Origin: Pelomonas paludis
Lineage (GTDB): Bacteria; Pseudomonadota; Gammaproteobacteria; Burkholderiales; Burkholderiaceae_C
Direction: 5' to 3'
Length of the DNA: 64,000 bases
Assembly: GCF_039872745.1 (NCBI RefSeq)
Contig: NZ_JBDPZD010000008.1
Location: 42,280-106,279, forward strand
Position numbers and translations under genes: made by a program
Notes under the pieces: model-generated
What the model was told of the DNA's origin: nothing
Seen by the model: the letters and a program-made list of their open reading frames with translations, nothing else
Databases searched by the model: none
In this document: positions 34,339 to 43,139 of the stretch, one piece after another
Position numbering within the stretch: the first letter of the stretch is position 1
How the letters are laid out: each line of letters opens with the position of its first letter

Positions 34339-35022
34339 ATGCCCACGCTTGCCTCCGCCCCCTACGCCTGGCCCTTTGACGGCGACTTCACGCCGGCCAA
34401 CACCGCCCTCGTGATCATCGACATGCAGACCGACTTCTGCGGTGTCGGCGGCTATGTGGACAAGATGGGCTACGACCTCTCGCTGACCCGCGCGCCCATC
34501 GAGCCCTTGAAGGTGCTGCTCGCCGCCGCGCGCCGCGTCGGCATGCACGTCATCCACACCCGTGAGGGCCACCGGCCCGACCTGGCCGACCTGCCGGCCA
34601 ACAAGCGCTGGCGCTCGCAGCAAATCGGCGCTGGCATCGGGGACGCTGGCCCCTGCGGCCGCATCCTCGTGCGCGGCGAGCCGGGCTGGGACATCATTCC
34701 CGAGCTCTACCCCATCGAGGGCGAGCCCATCATCGACAAGCCCGGCAAAGGCAGCTTCTGCGCGACGGACCTGGAGCTGATCCTGCACACGCGCGGCATC
34801 CGCAACCTCATCCTCACCGGCATCACGACGGACGTCTGCGTGCACACCACCATGCGCGAGGCCAATGACCGGGGCTTTGAGTGCGTGATGTTGAGCGACT
34901 GCACCGGCGCCACAGACCGTGGCAATCACGAGGCCGCGCTCAAGATGATCCAGATGCAGGGCGGGGTGTTCGGCGCGGTGGCCGACTCGAACGCCGTGCT
35001 GGATCTGCTCAAGGAGTTTTAA
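34339..35022 (+). CDS. Isochorismatase-fold cysteine hydrolase, biuret-hydrolase-like
   Basis: A 227-residue amidohydrolase with triad Asp28 (LVIIDMQTDFC), Lys134 (IIDKPGKGSF) and Cys167 (GITTDVCVHTTMREAND). The region HTREGHRPDLADLPANKRWR and the glycine-rich GDAGPCGRIL closely resemble the biuret hydrolase BiuH of Rhizobium, whose triad as I recall it is Asp36/Lys142/Cys175, a constant offset of eight. BiuH forms allophanate and ammonia from biuret. No allophanate hydrolase is in the window, so biuret itself is not certain. It starts 7 nt after the formamidase-like gene. Confidence 0.78.
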   Translation: MPTLASAPYAWPFDGDFTPANTALVIIDMQTDFCGVGGYVDKMGYDLSLTRAPIEPLKVLLAAARRVGMHVIHTREGHRPDLADLPANKRWRSQQIGAGIGDAGPCGRILVRGEPGWDIIPELYPIEGEPIIDKPGKGSFCATDLELILHTRGIRNLILTGITTDVCVHTTMREANDRGFECVMLSDCTGATDRGNHEAALKMIQMQGGVFGAVADSNAVLDLLKEF

Positions 35023-35025
35023 GCG

Positions 35026-36549
35026 ATGCACGCGCTCCAGCTTGAGACCTACCAGCTCACCAAGCGCTTCGGCAGCTTCACCGCCATGGACAGCGTCTCG
35101 CTGACCGTGCGGCCCGGCACCGTGCATGCGCTGCTGGGCGAGAACGGCGCCGGCAAGAGCACGCTCGTGAAGGCCATCGTCGGCTACCACCGGCCCGATG
35201 CCGGCGCGGTGCTGGTGGACGGCCGCGAGTACGACATCAGCTCGCCCGTGGTCGCGCGCGATTTAGGCCTGGGCATGGTCTACCAGCACTTCACCGTGGT
35301 GCCCGGCATGAGCGTGGCCGAGAACCTGCTGCTGGCGCGCGGCCACCTGCCCATGGTGGTGGACTGGAAGGCCGCCCGCGCCGAGCTGGAAGCCTTCATG
35401 GCCACCACGCCCTTCCAACTGCCGCTGGATGCGCACCCGAGCGACCTCTCCGCTGGCGAGAAGCAAAAGCTCGAAATCCTCAAGCAGCTGTTCCTCAAGC
35501 CGCGCCTCTTGATCCTCGACGAGCCGACCTCGGTGCTGACCCCGCAGGAAGCCGACGAGGTGCTGGGCGCGCTGCGCGACCAGGCCCATGCGGGCGCCTG
35601 CTCGGTGCTGATGATCACGCACAAGTTCCGCGAGGTGATGGCCTATGCCGACGACGTGAGCGTGCTGCGCAAGGGCGCCCTTGTCGCCACCGGCGCGGTG
35701 GTCGACCACACGCCCGAGAGCCTGGCGCACGCCATGGTGGGAGAGGGCCATGCTGCCCCCACGTCCAGTGCCGCTAGTGAGCGCGAGGTGCGCGAGCCGG
35801 GCACCGTCAAGCTCGCCATCGAGTCGCTCGACGTGATGGGCGACCGCGGCGAGCCGGCTGTGCGGGCTCTGTCCTTGAGCGTGCGGCGTGGTGAGATCGT
35901 CGGCATCGCGGGCGTCAGCGGCAACGGCCAGCGCGAGCTGATGCAAGCCCTGGTGGGCCAGCGCGCGCGGCTCGCGGGCCGCGTCAGTGTGGATGGCACG
36001 CCCTTCCTCGCCCGCCGGGCCGAGAACCGCGCCCGCAAGGTGCGCAGCCTGCCCGAGGAGCCGCTGGGCAATGCCTGCGTCGGGCCCTTGAGCGTGGCGC
36101 AGAACATGGCGCTGCGCAGCTTTGATGAAAGCCCGTGGGCGCGCGGCGGCCTGGTGCGCTGGGCGGCCCTGCGCGAGCGGGCCCGCGCCTGGATTGCCGA
36201 GTACGGCGTCAAGACGCAAGGCGAGCGCGCCGCCATCCGCACCCTCTCAGGCGGCAATGTGCAGCGCGCCGTGCTGGCCCGCGAGCTGGCTGGCGAGGCG
36301 GAGCTGCTGCTGGTCAGCAACCCGGTCTTCGGGCTCGACTTTGCGGCGGTGGCCGAGATCCACAGCCGCCTGATGGCCGCGCGCAACCGTGGCGCCGCCG
36401 TGCTGCTCGTCAGCGAGGACCTGGACGAGTTGCTGATGCTGGCCGACCGCATCGTGGTGATAAGCGAGGGCCGCATCGTGCATGACATCGCTGCCGCCGA
36501 GGCGACGCGTCAATCCTTGGGCGCCTACATGGGCGGGAAGGGTCATTGA
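35026..36549 (+). CDS. ABC transporter ATP-binding protein with two ABC domains (operon 1)
   Basis: A 507-residue fused ATPase of the RbsA/NupO type. Domain 1 is intact: Walker A GENGAGKST, signature LSAGEKQ, Walker B LLILDEPTS. Domain 2 is degenerate: Walker A region reads GVSGNGQREL and the Walker B glutamate is replaced (LLLVSNPVFGLD), while LSGGNVQR remains. This asymmetry is usual in BMP-type importers. It energises the permeases at 31262-33315. It starts 3 nt after the biuret-hydrolase-like stop and overlaps the next ATG by one base. Confidence 0.92.
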   Translation: MHALQLETYQLTKRFGSFTAMDSVSLTVRPGTVHALLGENGAGKSTLVKAIVGYHRPDAGAVLVDGREYDISSPVVARDLGLGMVYQHFTVVPGMSVAENLLLARGHLPMVVDWKAARAELEAFMATTPFQLPLDAHPSDLSAGEKQKLEILKQLFLKPRLLILDEPTSVLTPQEADEVLGALRDQAHAGACSVLMITHKFREVMAYADDVSVLRKGALVATGAVVDHTPESLAHAMVGEGHAAPTSSAASEREVREPGTVKLAIESLDVMGDRGEPAVRALSLSVRRGEIVGIAGVSGNGQRELMQALVGQRARLAGRVSVDGTPFLARRAENRARKVRSLPEEPLGNACVGPLSVAQNMALRSFDESPWARGGLVRWAALRERARAWIAEYGVKTQGERAAIRTLSGGNVQRAVLARELAGEAELLLVSNPVFGLDFAAVAEIHSRLMAARNRGAAVLLVSEDLDELLMLADRIVVISEGRIVHDIAAAEATRQSLGAYMGGKGH

Positions 36550-37226
36550 TGAACAAGCAGCTCACCGTCCCCACGGCCCAGCCCTTTGCCTACAGCTTCA
36601 ATCCTGCGCACACCGCGCTGGTCGTCATCGACATGCAGCGCGACTTCGTCGAGCCCGGTGGCTTTGGCGCCAGCCTCGGCAACGACGTGACGCGGCTGCA
36701 GGCCATCATCCCCGCCGTGCGAGCGATGCTCGATGCTTGGCGTGCCGTCGGGGGCACGGTGCTGCACACCCGCGAGGCGCATGCGCCCGACCTCTCCGAC
36801 TGCCCGCCTGCCAAGCGCCTGCGCGGCAAGCCCTCGATGCGCATTGGCGACGCCGGGCCCATGGGCCGCATCCTGATTGCCGGCGAGCCGGGCGCGGAAA
36901 TCGTGCCCGAGCTGGCGCCGCTGCCGGGCGAGCTGGTGGTCGACAAACCCGGCAAGGGCATGTTCTACGGCACACCGGTGGACGCCCTGCTGCGCGAGCG
37001 CGGCATCACCCATTTGCTCTTCATGGGCGTGACGACCGAGGTCTGTGTGCAGACCTCGATGCGCGAAGCCAATGACCGGGGCTACGAGTGCCTGATCGTC
37101 GAAGACGGCACCGAGAGCTATTTCCCGTCCTACAAGGTGGCCACGCTGTCCATGCTGACGGCGCAGGGCGCCATCGTGGGCTGGAGCGCGACCACGGCCG
37201 AGATCCAGCAAGCGCTTCAGGGCTGA
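36549..37226 (+). CDS. Isochorismatase-fold cysteine hydrolase, second copy
   Basis: A 225-residue paralogue of the enzyme at 34339-35022, with triad Asp28 (LVVIDMQRDFV), Lys133 (VVDKPGKGMF) and Cys166 (GVTTEVCVQTSMREAND). Shared blocks are HTREAHAPDLSDCPPAKR and GDAGPMGRIL, but the substrate loop between residues 33 and 50 differs (EPGGFGASLGND), so it probably cleaves a related but different amide. It closes operon 1 and is followed by a 144-bp gap with the second sigma-54 promoter. Ureidoacrylate-type or carbamoyl compounds are alternatives. Confidence 0.75.
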   Translation: MNKQLTVPTAQPFAYSFNPAHTALVVIDMQRDFVEPGGFGASLGNDVTRLQAIIPAVRAMLDAWRAVGGTVLHTREAHAPDLSDCPPAKRLRGKPSMRIGDAGPMGRILIAGEPGAEIVPELAPLPGELVVDKPGKGMFYGTPVDALLRERGITHLLFMGVTTEVCVQTSMREANDRGYECLIVEDGTESYFPSYKVATLSMLTAQGAIVGWSATTAEIQQALQG

Positions 37227-37240
37227 GCCTCCGGGGTGCA
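37224..37240 (+). promoter_or_regulatory. Weak NtrC-like dyad upstream of the second operon
   Basis: TGAGC-N7-GTGCA matches the NtrC dyad at 8 of 10 arm positions. Its centre is about 61 bp before the expected start of the sigma-54 promoter at 37267, nearly the same distance as the perfect site in front of operon 1. It overlaps the end of the upstream gene by 3 nt. Confidence 0.35.
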
Positions 37241-37266
37241 TGCCCCAGCCCCAGGACGCCCCAACA

Positions 37267-37282
37267 TGGCACGTGATTTGCT
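37267..37282 (+). promoter_or_regulatory. Perfect sigma-54 promoter of the second BMP operon
   Basis: TGGCACG-TGAT-TTGCT fits the sigma-54 consensus TGGCACG-N4-TTGCW at every fixed base. GG and GC are 12 bp apart as required, giving a start near 37293 and a leader of about 78 nt before ATG 37371. Transcription would need an AAA+ activator such as NtrC, encoded elsewhere. Confidence 0.75.
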
Positions 37283-37370
37283 GTGCCTTGATCGCTATCG
37301 TTGGCCGTCTTCCGGCATGGCTGGGCCTGCCTGACGATGTCATCTCCACGGGCGGGGGCGCACCTCTGAC

Positions 37371-38891
37371 ATGCTTCGACTTGAGCTGATCGGCATTACC
37401 AAGCAGTACCCCACCGTGCGCGCCAATGACGGTGTGCACCTCCAAGTGGCACCGGGCCAAATCCATGCCGTGCTGGGCGAGAACGGTGCAGGCAAATCGA
37501 CGCTGATGAAGGTCATCTACGGCGCCACGCGGCCCGACGCGGGGCGCATGGTCTGGAATGGCCGCGAGGTGCAGGTGGCCAGCCCCGCGCAGGCACGCCA
37601 GCTTGGCATCAGCATGGTCTACCAGCACTTCTCGCTGTTCGACACCCTAACGGCGGCCGAGAACATCTGGCTCGGGCTCGACAAGGCGGGCTCTCTGGCC
37701 GAGGTCATCCAGCAAACCCGCCAGGTCTCGGAGGCCTACGGCCTGCCGGTGGACCCCATGCGGCCGGTGCACACGCTTAGCGTCGGCGAGCGCCAGCGCG
37801 TCGAGATCGTGCGGGCGCTGCTGACCAAACCCCAGCTCCTGATCCTCGACGAGCCCACCTCGGTGCTGACGCCGCAGGCCGTCGAGAAGCTCTTCGTCAC
37901 CCTGCGCCAGCTGGCCAGCGAGGGCTGCGCCATCCTCTACATCTCGCACAAGCTGAACGAGATCCGCAGCCTCTGCCACCACTGCACGGTGCTGCGCGGC
38001 GGCCGCGTGGTCGGTGAGGTGGACCCCAGCCAGGAAACCAATGCCAGCCTGGCCCGATTGATGACGGGCGCCGAGACCCTGGCGCTCAGCAGCCGTGACG
38101 GCACGCCTGGCGCCGAGGTGCTGGCCGTGCAGCAGCTGCGGCTGGCGCAGCGCGACCCCTTTGGCGTGAGCCTGCAAGGCATCGGCCTCAATGTGCGTGC
38201 CGGCGAGATCGTGGGCGTGGCGGGCGTCTCGGGCAATGGCCAGCAGGAGCTGCTGGCGGCCCTGTCGGGCGAAGACCCGCGCGCGCCGGCCGGCAGCATC
38301 CGCCTCTTCGGTCAGGACGTGGCCCAGGCCTCGCCGCAGCAGCGGCGCCGGTTGGGGCAGCACTTTGTGCCGGAGGAGCGCCTGGGGCGCGGCGCCGTGC
38401 CGCCGCTCTCGCTGGCCGCCAACACCTTGCTCACGCGCACCGAAGCCGTCGGCCCGCTGGGCTGGCTGCGCCTGGGGCGCACGCGCGCGCTGGCGGGCAG
38501 CCTGATCGAGCGCTTTCGCGTCAAGGCCGGCGGCACCGAGGCCGTGGCGCGCACGCTCTCGGGCGGCAACCTACAGAAGTTCATCGTCGGCCGCGAGATC
38601 GATGCCTCACCCAAGCTATTGATCATCAGCCAGCCCACCTGGGGTGTGGACGTGGGCGCGGCGGCGCAGATCCGCCAGGCCTTGCTGGCGTTGCGCAACC
38701 AGGGCTGCGCGGTGCTGGTCTTCAGCGAGGAGCTGGACGAGCTCTTCGAGCTGTGCGACCGGCTGCACGTGATTGCCCAAGGCCGGCTCTCGCCCTCGTT
38801 GCCCATCGAGGCCGCGACGCGTGAGCTGATCGGCACCTGGATGTCGGGCTTGTGGCCTGCCGACGAGGAGACCCCACGTGCTGCGGCTTGA
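37371..38891 (+). CDS. ABC transporter ATP-binding protein with two ABC domains (operon 2)
   Basis: A 506-residue fused ATPase, paralogous to the one at 35026-36549. Domain 1 has Walker A GENGAGKST, signature LSVGERQ and Walker B LLILDEPTS; domain 2 has the degenerate GVSGNGQQEL, LSGGNLQK and LLIISQPTWGVD. It is the first gene of the second importer operon, here placed before the permeases rather than after, and its 3' end overlaps the next gene by 14 nt. Proposed cargo is purines, judged from the adenine deaminase gene at the operon end. Confidence 0.92.
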   Translation: MLRLELIGITKQYPTVRANDGVHLQVAPGQIHAVLGENGAGKSTLMKVIYGATRPDAGRMVWNGREVQVASPAQARQLGISMVYQHFSLFDTLTAAENIWLGLDKAGSLAEVIQQTRQVSEAYGLPVDPMRPVHTLSVGERQRVEIVRALLTKPQLLILDEPTSVLTPQAVEKLFVTLRQLASEGCAILYISHKLNEIRSLCHHCTVLRGGRVVGEVDPSQETNASLARLMTGAETLALSSRDGTPGAEVLAVQQLRLAQRDPFGVSLQGIGLNVRAGEIVGVAGVSGNGQQELLAALSGEDPRAPAGSIRLFGQDVAQASPQQRRRLGQHFVPEERLGRGAVPPLSLAANTLLTRTEAVGPLGWLRLGRTRALAGSLIERFRVKAGGTEAVARTLSGGNLQKFIVGREIDASPKLLIISQPTWGVDVGAAAQIRQALLALRNQGCAVLVFSEELDELFELCDRLHVIAQGRLSPSLPIEAATRELIGTWMSGLWPADEETPRAAA

Positions 38892-39948
38892 GCCCCGGGC
38901 CCAACTCGGCTGGGTGCAGGCCCTGGCCTCGCCGCTGATCGCGCTGCTGCTGACGCTGGCGGCCGGCGTTCTGCTCTTCACCGCCTTGGGCAAGGACCCG
39001 ATCCAGGCCCTGGGCCTTTTCTTCATCGAGCCGCTCAAGAGCGCCTATGCGCTGTCGGAGCTGAGCATCAAGGCCGTGCCCCTGCTCTTGATCGCACTGG
39101 GGCTGGCGGTGTGCTTCCGCGCCAATGTCTGGAACATCGGAGCCGAGGGGCAGTTCGTGCTCGGGGCGCTGGGCGCGGGTTACGTCGCCATGCACGCGGG
39201 GCCGGGCAGCTCGGCCTGGGTGCTGGTGCCTGTGCTGCTGGCCGGCGTGCTCGGCGGCATGCTGTGGGCGGGCGTGGTGGCCCTGCTGCGTGACCGCTTC
39301 AACACCAATGAGATCCTGGTCAGCCTGATGCTGGTCTATGTGGCCACGCTGCTGCTGAACTACCTGATCTATGGGCCCTGGAAGGATCCGGCCGGCTACA
39401 ACTTCCCACAGACCGTGCTGTTTGACGCCGCCACGCGCCTGCCCCGCCTGGTGCCGGGCCTGCGCATGAACCTGGGGCTGGTGATCGCGCTGGCGCTGGT
39501 GGTGGCGCTGCTGGTCTTCCAGTTCCGCACCTACCGGGGCTATGCGCTGATGGTGGGCGGCCTGGCCCCGGCGGCGGCGCGCTATGCAGGCTTCTCGTCG
39601 CGCGGCGCGGTCTGGACGGCGCTGCTGCTCTCGGGCGGGCTTGCGGGCCTGGCGGGCGCGGTGGAGGTGGCGGGGCCGCTGGGCCAGCTCACGCCCTATG
39701 TGCCGGTGGGCTATGGCTTCGGGGCCATCATCGTGGCCTTCGTGGGGCGGCTGCACCCGGTGGGCATCGTGTTCTCGTCGGTGCTGATGAGCATGTTCTA
39801 CATCGGCGGCGAGCTGGCGCAGAGCCGCATGGGCCTGCCCAAGTCGCTCACCAGCGTCTTCCAGGGCCTGCTGCTGTTTGCACTGCTGGCCTGCGACCAG
39901 GCGCTGCTGTACCGGGTGCGCTGGCAGACCAAGGGGACGGCGGCATGA
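38878..39948 (+). CDS. ABC transporter permease (operon 2)
   Basis: A 356-residue membrane protein with about nine or ten hydrophobic segments; NupP/YufP type. Typical loops are ANVWNIGAEGQFVLGALGAGY, NTNEILVSLMLVYVATLL and GYALMVGGLAPAAARYAGFS. GTG start lies inside the ATPase gene (14-nt overlap). It pairs with the permease at 39945-40865. It is more basic near the N terminus than its operon 1 counterpart. Confidence 0.9.
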   Translation: MLRLEPRAQLGWVQALASPLIALLLTLAAGVLLFTALGKDPIQALGLFFIEPLKSAYALSELSIKAVPLLLIALGLAVCFRANVWNIGAEGQFVLGALGAGYVAMHAGPGSSAWVLVPVLLAGVLGGMLWAGVVALLRDRFNTNEILVSLMLVYVATLLLNYLIYGPWKDPAGYNFPQTVLFDAATRLPRLVPGLRMNLGLVIALALVVALLVFQFRTYRGYALMVGGLAPAAARYAGFSSRGAVWTALLLSGGLAGLAGAVEVAGPLGQLTPYVPVGYGFGAIIVAFVGRLHPVGIVFSSVLMSMFYIGGELAQSRMGLPKSLTSVFQGLLLFALLACDQALLYRVRWQTKGTAA

Positions 39949-40865
39949 ATGAGATTGCGCTGCTGATCGCCGCCACGCTGAGCGCGGGCACGGTGCTGGC
40001 CATCGCGGCGCTGGGCCTGCTCATCAACGAGCGTGCCGGGGTCGTCAACCTGGGGGCCGAGGGCCTGATGCTGGTGGCCGCCATCGCGGGCTTTGCGGCA
40101 GCCGTGCACTCGGGGTCTGACCTGCTGGGTTTTGCGGCGGGCATGGGCGCAGGCGCGCTGCTGGCGGCGCTCTCTGGCGTGCTGATGATCTGGCTCGGCA
40201 CCAACCAGTACGCCACGGGCCTGGCGCTCAGCCTCTTCGGCGCGGGCTTCTCGGCCTTTGTGGGCGTTGAGTACACCCAGCAGCGGCTGAGCGAGCGCAG
40301 CCACTTTGCCGTCCCCGGGCTGGCCGACCTGCCCTTTGTAGGCAAGGCCTTGTTCGAGCACCACCCCTTGGTCTACGGCGCGCTGCTGCTGGCGCTGGGC
40401 CTGCATCTCTTCCTCTACCGCACGCGCGCCGGCCTGGTGCTGCGCGCGGTGGGCGAGTCGCCCGAGTCGGCACACGCGCTGGGCTACCCGGTGCGGCGCA
40501 TCCGGCTCGCAGCCATGGCCGTGGGCGGCGCGCTGTGCGGCCTGGCGGGGGCTTACCTGTCGATCATCTACACCCCGCTCTGGGTCGAGGGCATGGTGGC
40601 CGGCAAGGGCTGGATCGCCCTGGCCCTGACCACCTTTGCCACCTGGCGGCCGGCACGCGTATTGCTGGGGGCCTATCTGTTTGGCGGCGTGACCATGCTG
40701 CAGTTTCATCTGCAGAGCGAGGGCATCGACATCGCGAGCCAGTGGCTCTCGATGCTGCCCTATCTCGCCACCATCGTCGTGCTGGTGCTCATTTCGCGCA
40801 ACCCGACCTGGATCCGCATCAACATGCCCGCGTCCCTGGGCAAACCGTTCCGGCCCGGGGCTTGA
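39945..40865 (+). CDS. ABC transporter permease, second subunit (operon 2)
   Basis: A 306-residue NupQ/YufQ-type permease. It shows INERAGVVNLGAEGLMLVAAI near residue 27, WLGTNQYATGLALSLFG, and RAVGESPESAHALGYPVRRIR, all conserved in nucleoside importers. The ATG overlaps the first permease stop by 4 nt. The lipoprotein gene follows after 50 nt. Confidence 0.9.
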   Translation: MNEIALLIAATLSAGTVLAIAALGLLINERAGVVNLGAEGLMLVAAIAGFAAAVHSGSDLLGFAAGMGAGALLAALSGVLMIWLGTNQYATGLALSLFGAGFSAFVGVEYTQQRLSERSHFAVPGLADLPFVGKALFEHHPLVYGALLLALGLHLFLYRTRAGLVLRAVGESPESAHALGYPVRRIRLAAMAVGGALCGLAGAYLSIIYTPLWVEGMVAGKGWIALALTTFATWRPARVLLGAYLFGGVTMLQFHLQSEGIDIASQWLSMLPYLATIVVLVLISRNPTWIRINMPASLGKPFRPGA

Positions 40866-40915
40866 GGCAGGGCCCTCTCACCCACCCTTGCACTTTGTCC
40901 CTCCGAGGAGTTCGC

Positions 40916-42055
40916 ATGAAGACACACGATTCGATCCGCCGGACCTTAGGCCTGGCTTGCCTTGCCGGTCTCCTTGCCTTGACGGCCTGCGGCAAGAAGG
41001 AAGAGGCCGCGCCGGCCGCCACCGCCGCCTCAGCGCCTGCCAAGCCCGAACCGCTGAAGGTGGCCTTTGCCTACGTAGGCCCGGTGGGCGATGGCGGCTG
41101 GACCTTTGCGCACGACAACGCCCGCAAGGCGCTGGAGAAGGAGTTCGGGGACAAGATCGTCACCACCTTCGTCGAGAAGGTGCCCGAGGCCGCTGACGCC
41201 GAGCGCGTCTTCAACGACATGGTGGGCCAGGGCAACAAGCTGATCTTCGGCACCACCTTCGGCTACATGGAGCCCATGCTCAAGGTCGCCGCCGAGAACA
41301 AGGGCGTGAAGTTCGAACACGCCACCGGCTACAAGACCGCCGAGAACCTGCGCACCTATGACAGCCGCACCTACGAGGGCGCCTACATGGCCGGCGTGAT
41401 CGCGGGCAGCATGACCAAGTCGAACGTGCTGGGCGTGGTCGGCTCCATCCCCATCCCCGAGGTGATCCGCAACATCAACAGCTTCACCCTCGGTGCGCAG
41501 AGCGTGAACCCCAAGATCAAGACCAAGGTGGTCTGGGTCAACGAGTGGTTCAACCCGCCCAAGGAGACCGAGGCCGCGACAGCGCTGATCAACGGCGGCG
41601 CCGACGTGCTGATGCAGAACACCGACTCCGCCGCCGTGCTCAAGACGGCCGAGGAAAAGGGCAAGCGCGCCTTCGGCTGGGACTCCGACATGACGGCCTA
41701 CGGCCCCAAAGCCCACCTCGCGTCCGCCGTCATCAACTGGGCCCCGTACTACATCAAGGCCACGCGTGATGCGCTGGAAGGCACCTGGGCCACCGGCCAG
41801 GCCTGGTGGGGCGTGAAGGAAGGCGCCATCGACATCGTCTCCATCGCCGCCGACGTGCCGGCCGAAGCCAAGGCCAAGCTCGACACCGTCAAGGCCGGCC
41901 TCAAGGACGGCAGCTTCAGCGTCTGGAAGGGCCCCATCGTCGACAACACCGGCAAGGAAGTGCTGGCCAAGGATGTGGTGGCGGATGACGCCTTTCTGGG
42001 CGGTGTGAAGTTCTATGTGAAGGGCGTCGAGGGGAAGGTCCCCGGCTCGAAGTAA
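40916..42055 (+). CDS. BMP-family purine-type binding lipoprotein (operon 2)
   Basis: A 379-residue substrate-binding lipoprotein: lipobox LTAC with Cys25, then a charged Ala-rich linker and the BMP fold (VAFAYVGPVGDGGWTFAHDNARKAL, GTTFGYMEPMLKVAAENKGVKFEHATGYK, GWDSDMTAYGPKAHLAS). This subgroup includes purine-binding proteins of Brucella. It differs from the operon 1 binding protein, which has a Tat-like signal and no lipobox. GAGGAG precedes the ATG. Adenine deaminase follows after 7 nt, supporting adenine or hypoxanthine as ligand. Confidence 0.9.
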   Translation: MKTHDSIRRTLGLACLAGLLALTACGKKEEAAPAATAASAPAKPEPLKVAFAYVGPVGDGGWTFAHDNARKALEKEFGDKIVTTFVEKVPEAADAERVFNDMVGQGNKLIFGTTFGYMEPMLKVAAENKGVKFEHATGYKTAENLRTYDSRTYEGAYMAGVIAGSMTKSNVLGVVGSIPIPEVIRNINSFTLGAQSVNPKIKTKVVWVNEWFNPPKETEAATALINGGADVLMQNTDSAAVLKTAEEKGKRAFGWDSDMTAYGPKAHLASAVINWAPYYIKATRDALEGTWATGQAWWGVKEGAIDIVSIAADVPAEAKAKLDTVKAGLKDGSFSVWKGPIVDNTGKEVLAKDVVADDAFLGGVKFYVKGVEGKVPGSK

Positions 42056-42062
42056 CTCGGTC

Positions 42063-43124
42063 ATGAGCAGCACCCTCGACTTCTCCCGCATCCCCCGCTC
42101 CGCCTTGCCGGGCCTACTCGCGCGCGCGCCGAAGGCGGAGCTGCACATGCACATCGAGGGTTCGCTGGAGCCGGAGCTGAGCTTTCAGCTCGCGGCGCGG
42201 CATGGCATCACCTTGCCGTACGCGAGCGTCGAGGCGCTGCGCGAGGCGATGGACTTTGAGGACCTGCAGAGCTTTCTCAACCTCTACTACGCCTGCGCCG
42301 ACGTGCTGCGCACCGAGGACGACTTCTTTGAGCTGGGCTGGGCCTACTTCCAGCGCGCGGCGGCGGACGGCATCGTGCATGCCGAGATCTTTTTCGACCC
42401 GCAGACGCACACCGCCCGTGGCGTGCCCATGGGCGCCGTCATCCTGGGCCTGCACCGGGCCTCGGAGCAGGCGCGGCGGCAGCTGGGGCTGAGCAGTAGC
42501 CTGATTCTGTGCTTCCTGCGGCACCTGAGCGAGGAAGAGGCGCTGCAGACCCTGGAGGCCGCCCTGCCCTACCGCGAGTTCTTCATCGGCGTGGGGCTGG
42601 ACAGCGCCGAGCGCGACCACCCGCCCGCCAAGTTTGAGCGCGTGTTTGCCTGGGCCCGCACGCTCGGCCTGCACGTGGTGGCGCACGCGGGCGAAGAAGG
42701 CCCGGCCGCCTATGTGGAGCAGGCGCTGGACCTGCTGCACGCCGAGCGCATTGACCACGGCGTGCGCAGCATCGACAGCCCGGCCCTGATGCAGCGCCTG
42801 GCCCACGAGGGCGTGCCGCTGACGGTGTGCCCACTGTCCAACCTCAAGCTCTGCGTGGTGCCAGACCTGGCCGAGCACCCGCTGCCCCAACTGCTGGCCG
42901 CCGGCCTGCGCGTGACGATCAACTCGGACGACCCGGCCTACTTTGGCGGCTATTTGCTGGACAACTTCCGGGCGCTGTTTGACGCCCTGCCGCAATGGGG
43001 CGCGGCCGAGGCCTATGCGCTGCTGCGCAACAGCCTGCAGGCGAGCTTTGTGGCACCCGAGCAGAAGGTGGCCTGGATGGCCCAGCTTGATGCGCGCTTT
43101 GTCGCGGCGATGACGCCGGCCTGA
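42063..43124 (+). CDS. Adenine deaminase (adenosine-deaminase superfamily)
   Basis: A 353-residue metal-dependent deaminase. Metal and catalytic motifs are HMHIEGSLEPE, VAHAGEEGP, ERIDHGVR and NSDDPAYFGGY. The segments DLQSFLNLYYACADVLRTEDDF, FFDPQTHTARG and GVGLDSAERDHPPAKF match the adenine aminohydrolase branch (as in Pseudomonas) rather than adenosine deaminase. It converts adenine to hypoxanthine and ammonia in the cytoplasm. As the last gene of operon 2 it provides the nitrogen-releasing step for the imported purine. Confidence 0.88.
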   Translation: MSSTLDFSRIPRSALPGLLARAPKAELHMHIEGSLEPELSFQLAARHGITLPYASVEALREAMDFEDLQSFLNLYYACADVLRTEDDFFELGWAYFQRAAADGIVHAEIFFDPQTHTARGVPMGAVILGLHRASEQARRQLGLSSSLILCFLRHLSEEEALQTLEAALPYREFFIGVGLDSAERDHPPAKFERVFAWARTLGLHVVAHAGEEGPAAYVEQALDLLHAERIDHGVRSIDSPALMQRLAHEGVPLTVCPLSNLKLCVVPDLAEHPLPQLLAAGLRVTINSDDPAYFGGYLLDNFRALFDALPQWGAAEAYALLRNSLQASFVAPEQKVAWMAQLDARFVAAMTPA

Positions 43125-43139
43125 CTGGGCTCAGCCGGC

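Noticed and set aside
37230..37245. GGGGTGCATGCCCC as a dedicated operator palindrome
   Set aside because: Only the outer GGGG/CCCC arms pair; the inner bases are offset, so it is not a true dyad.
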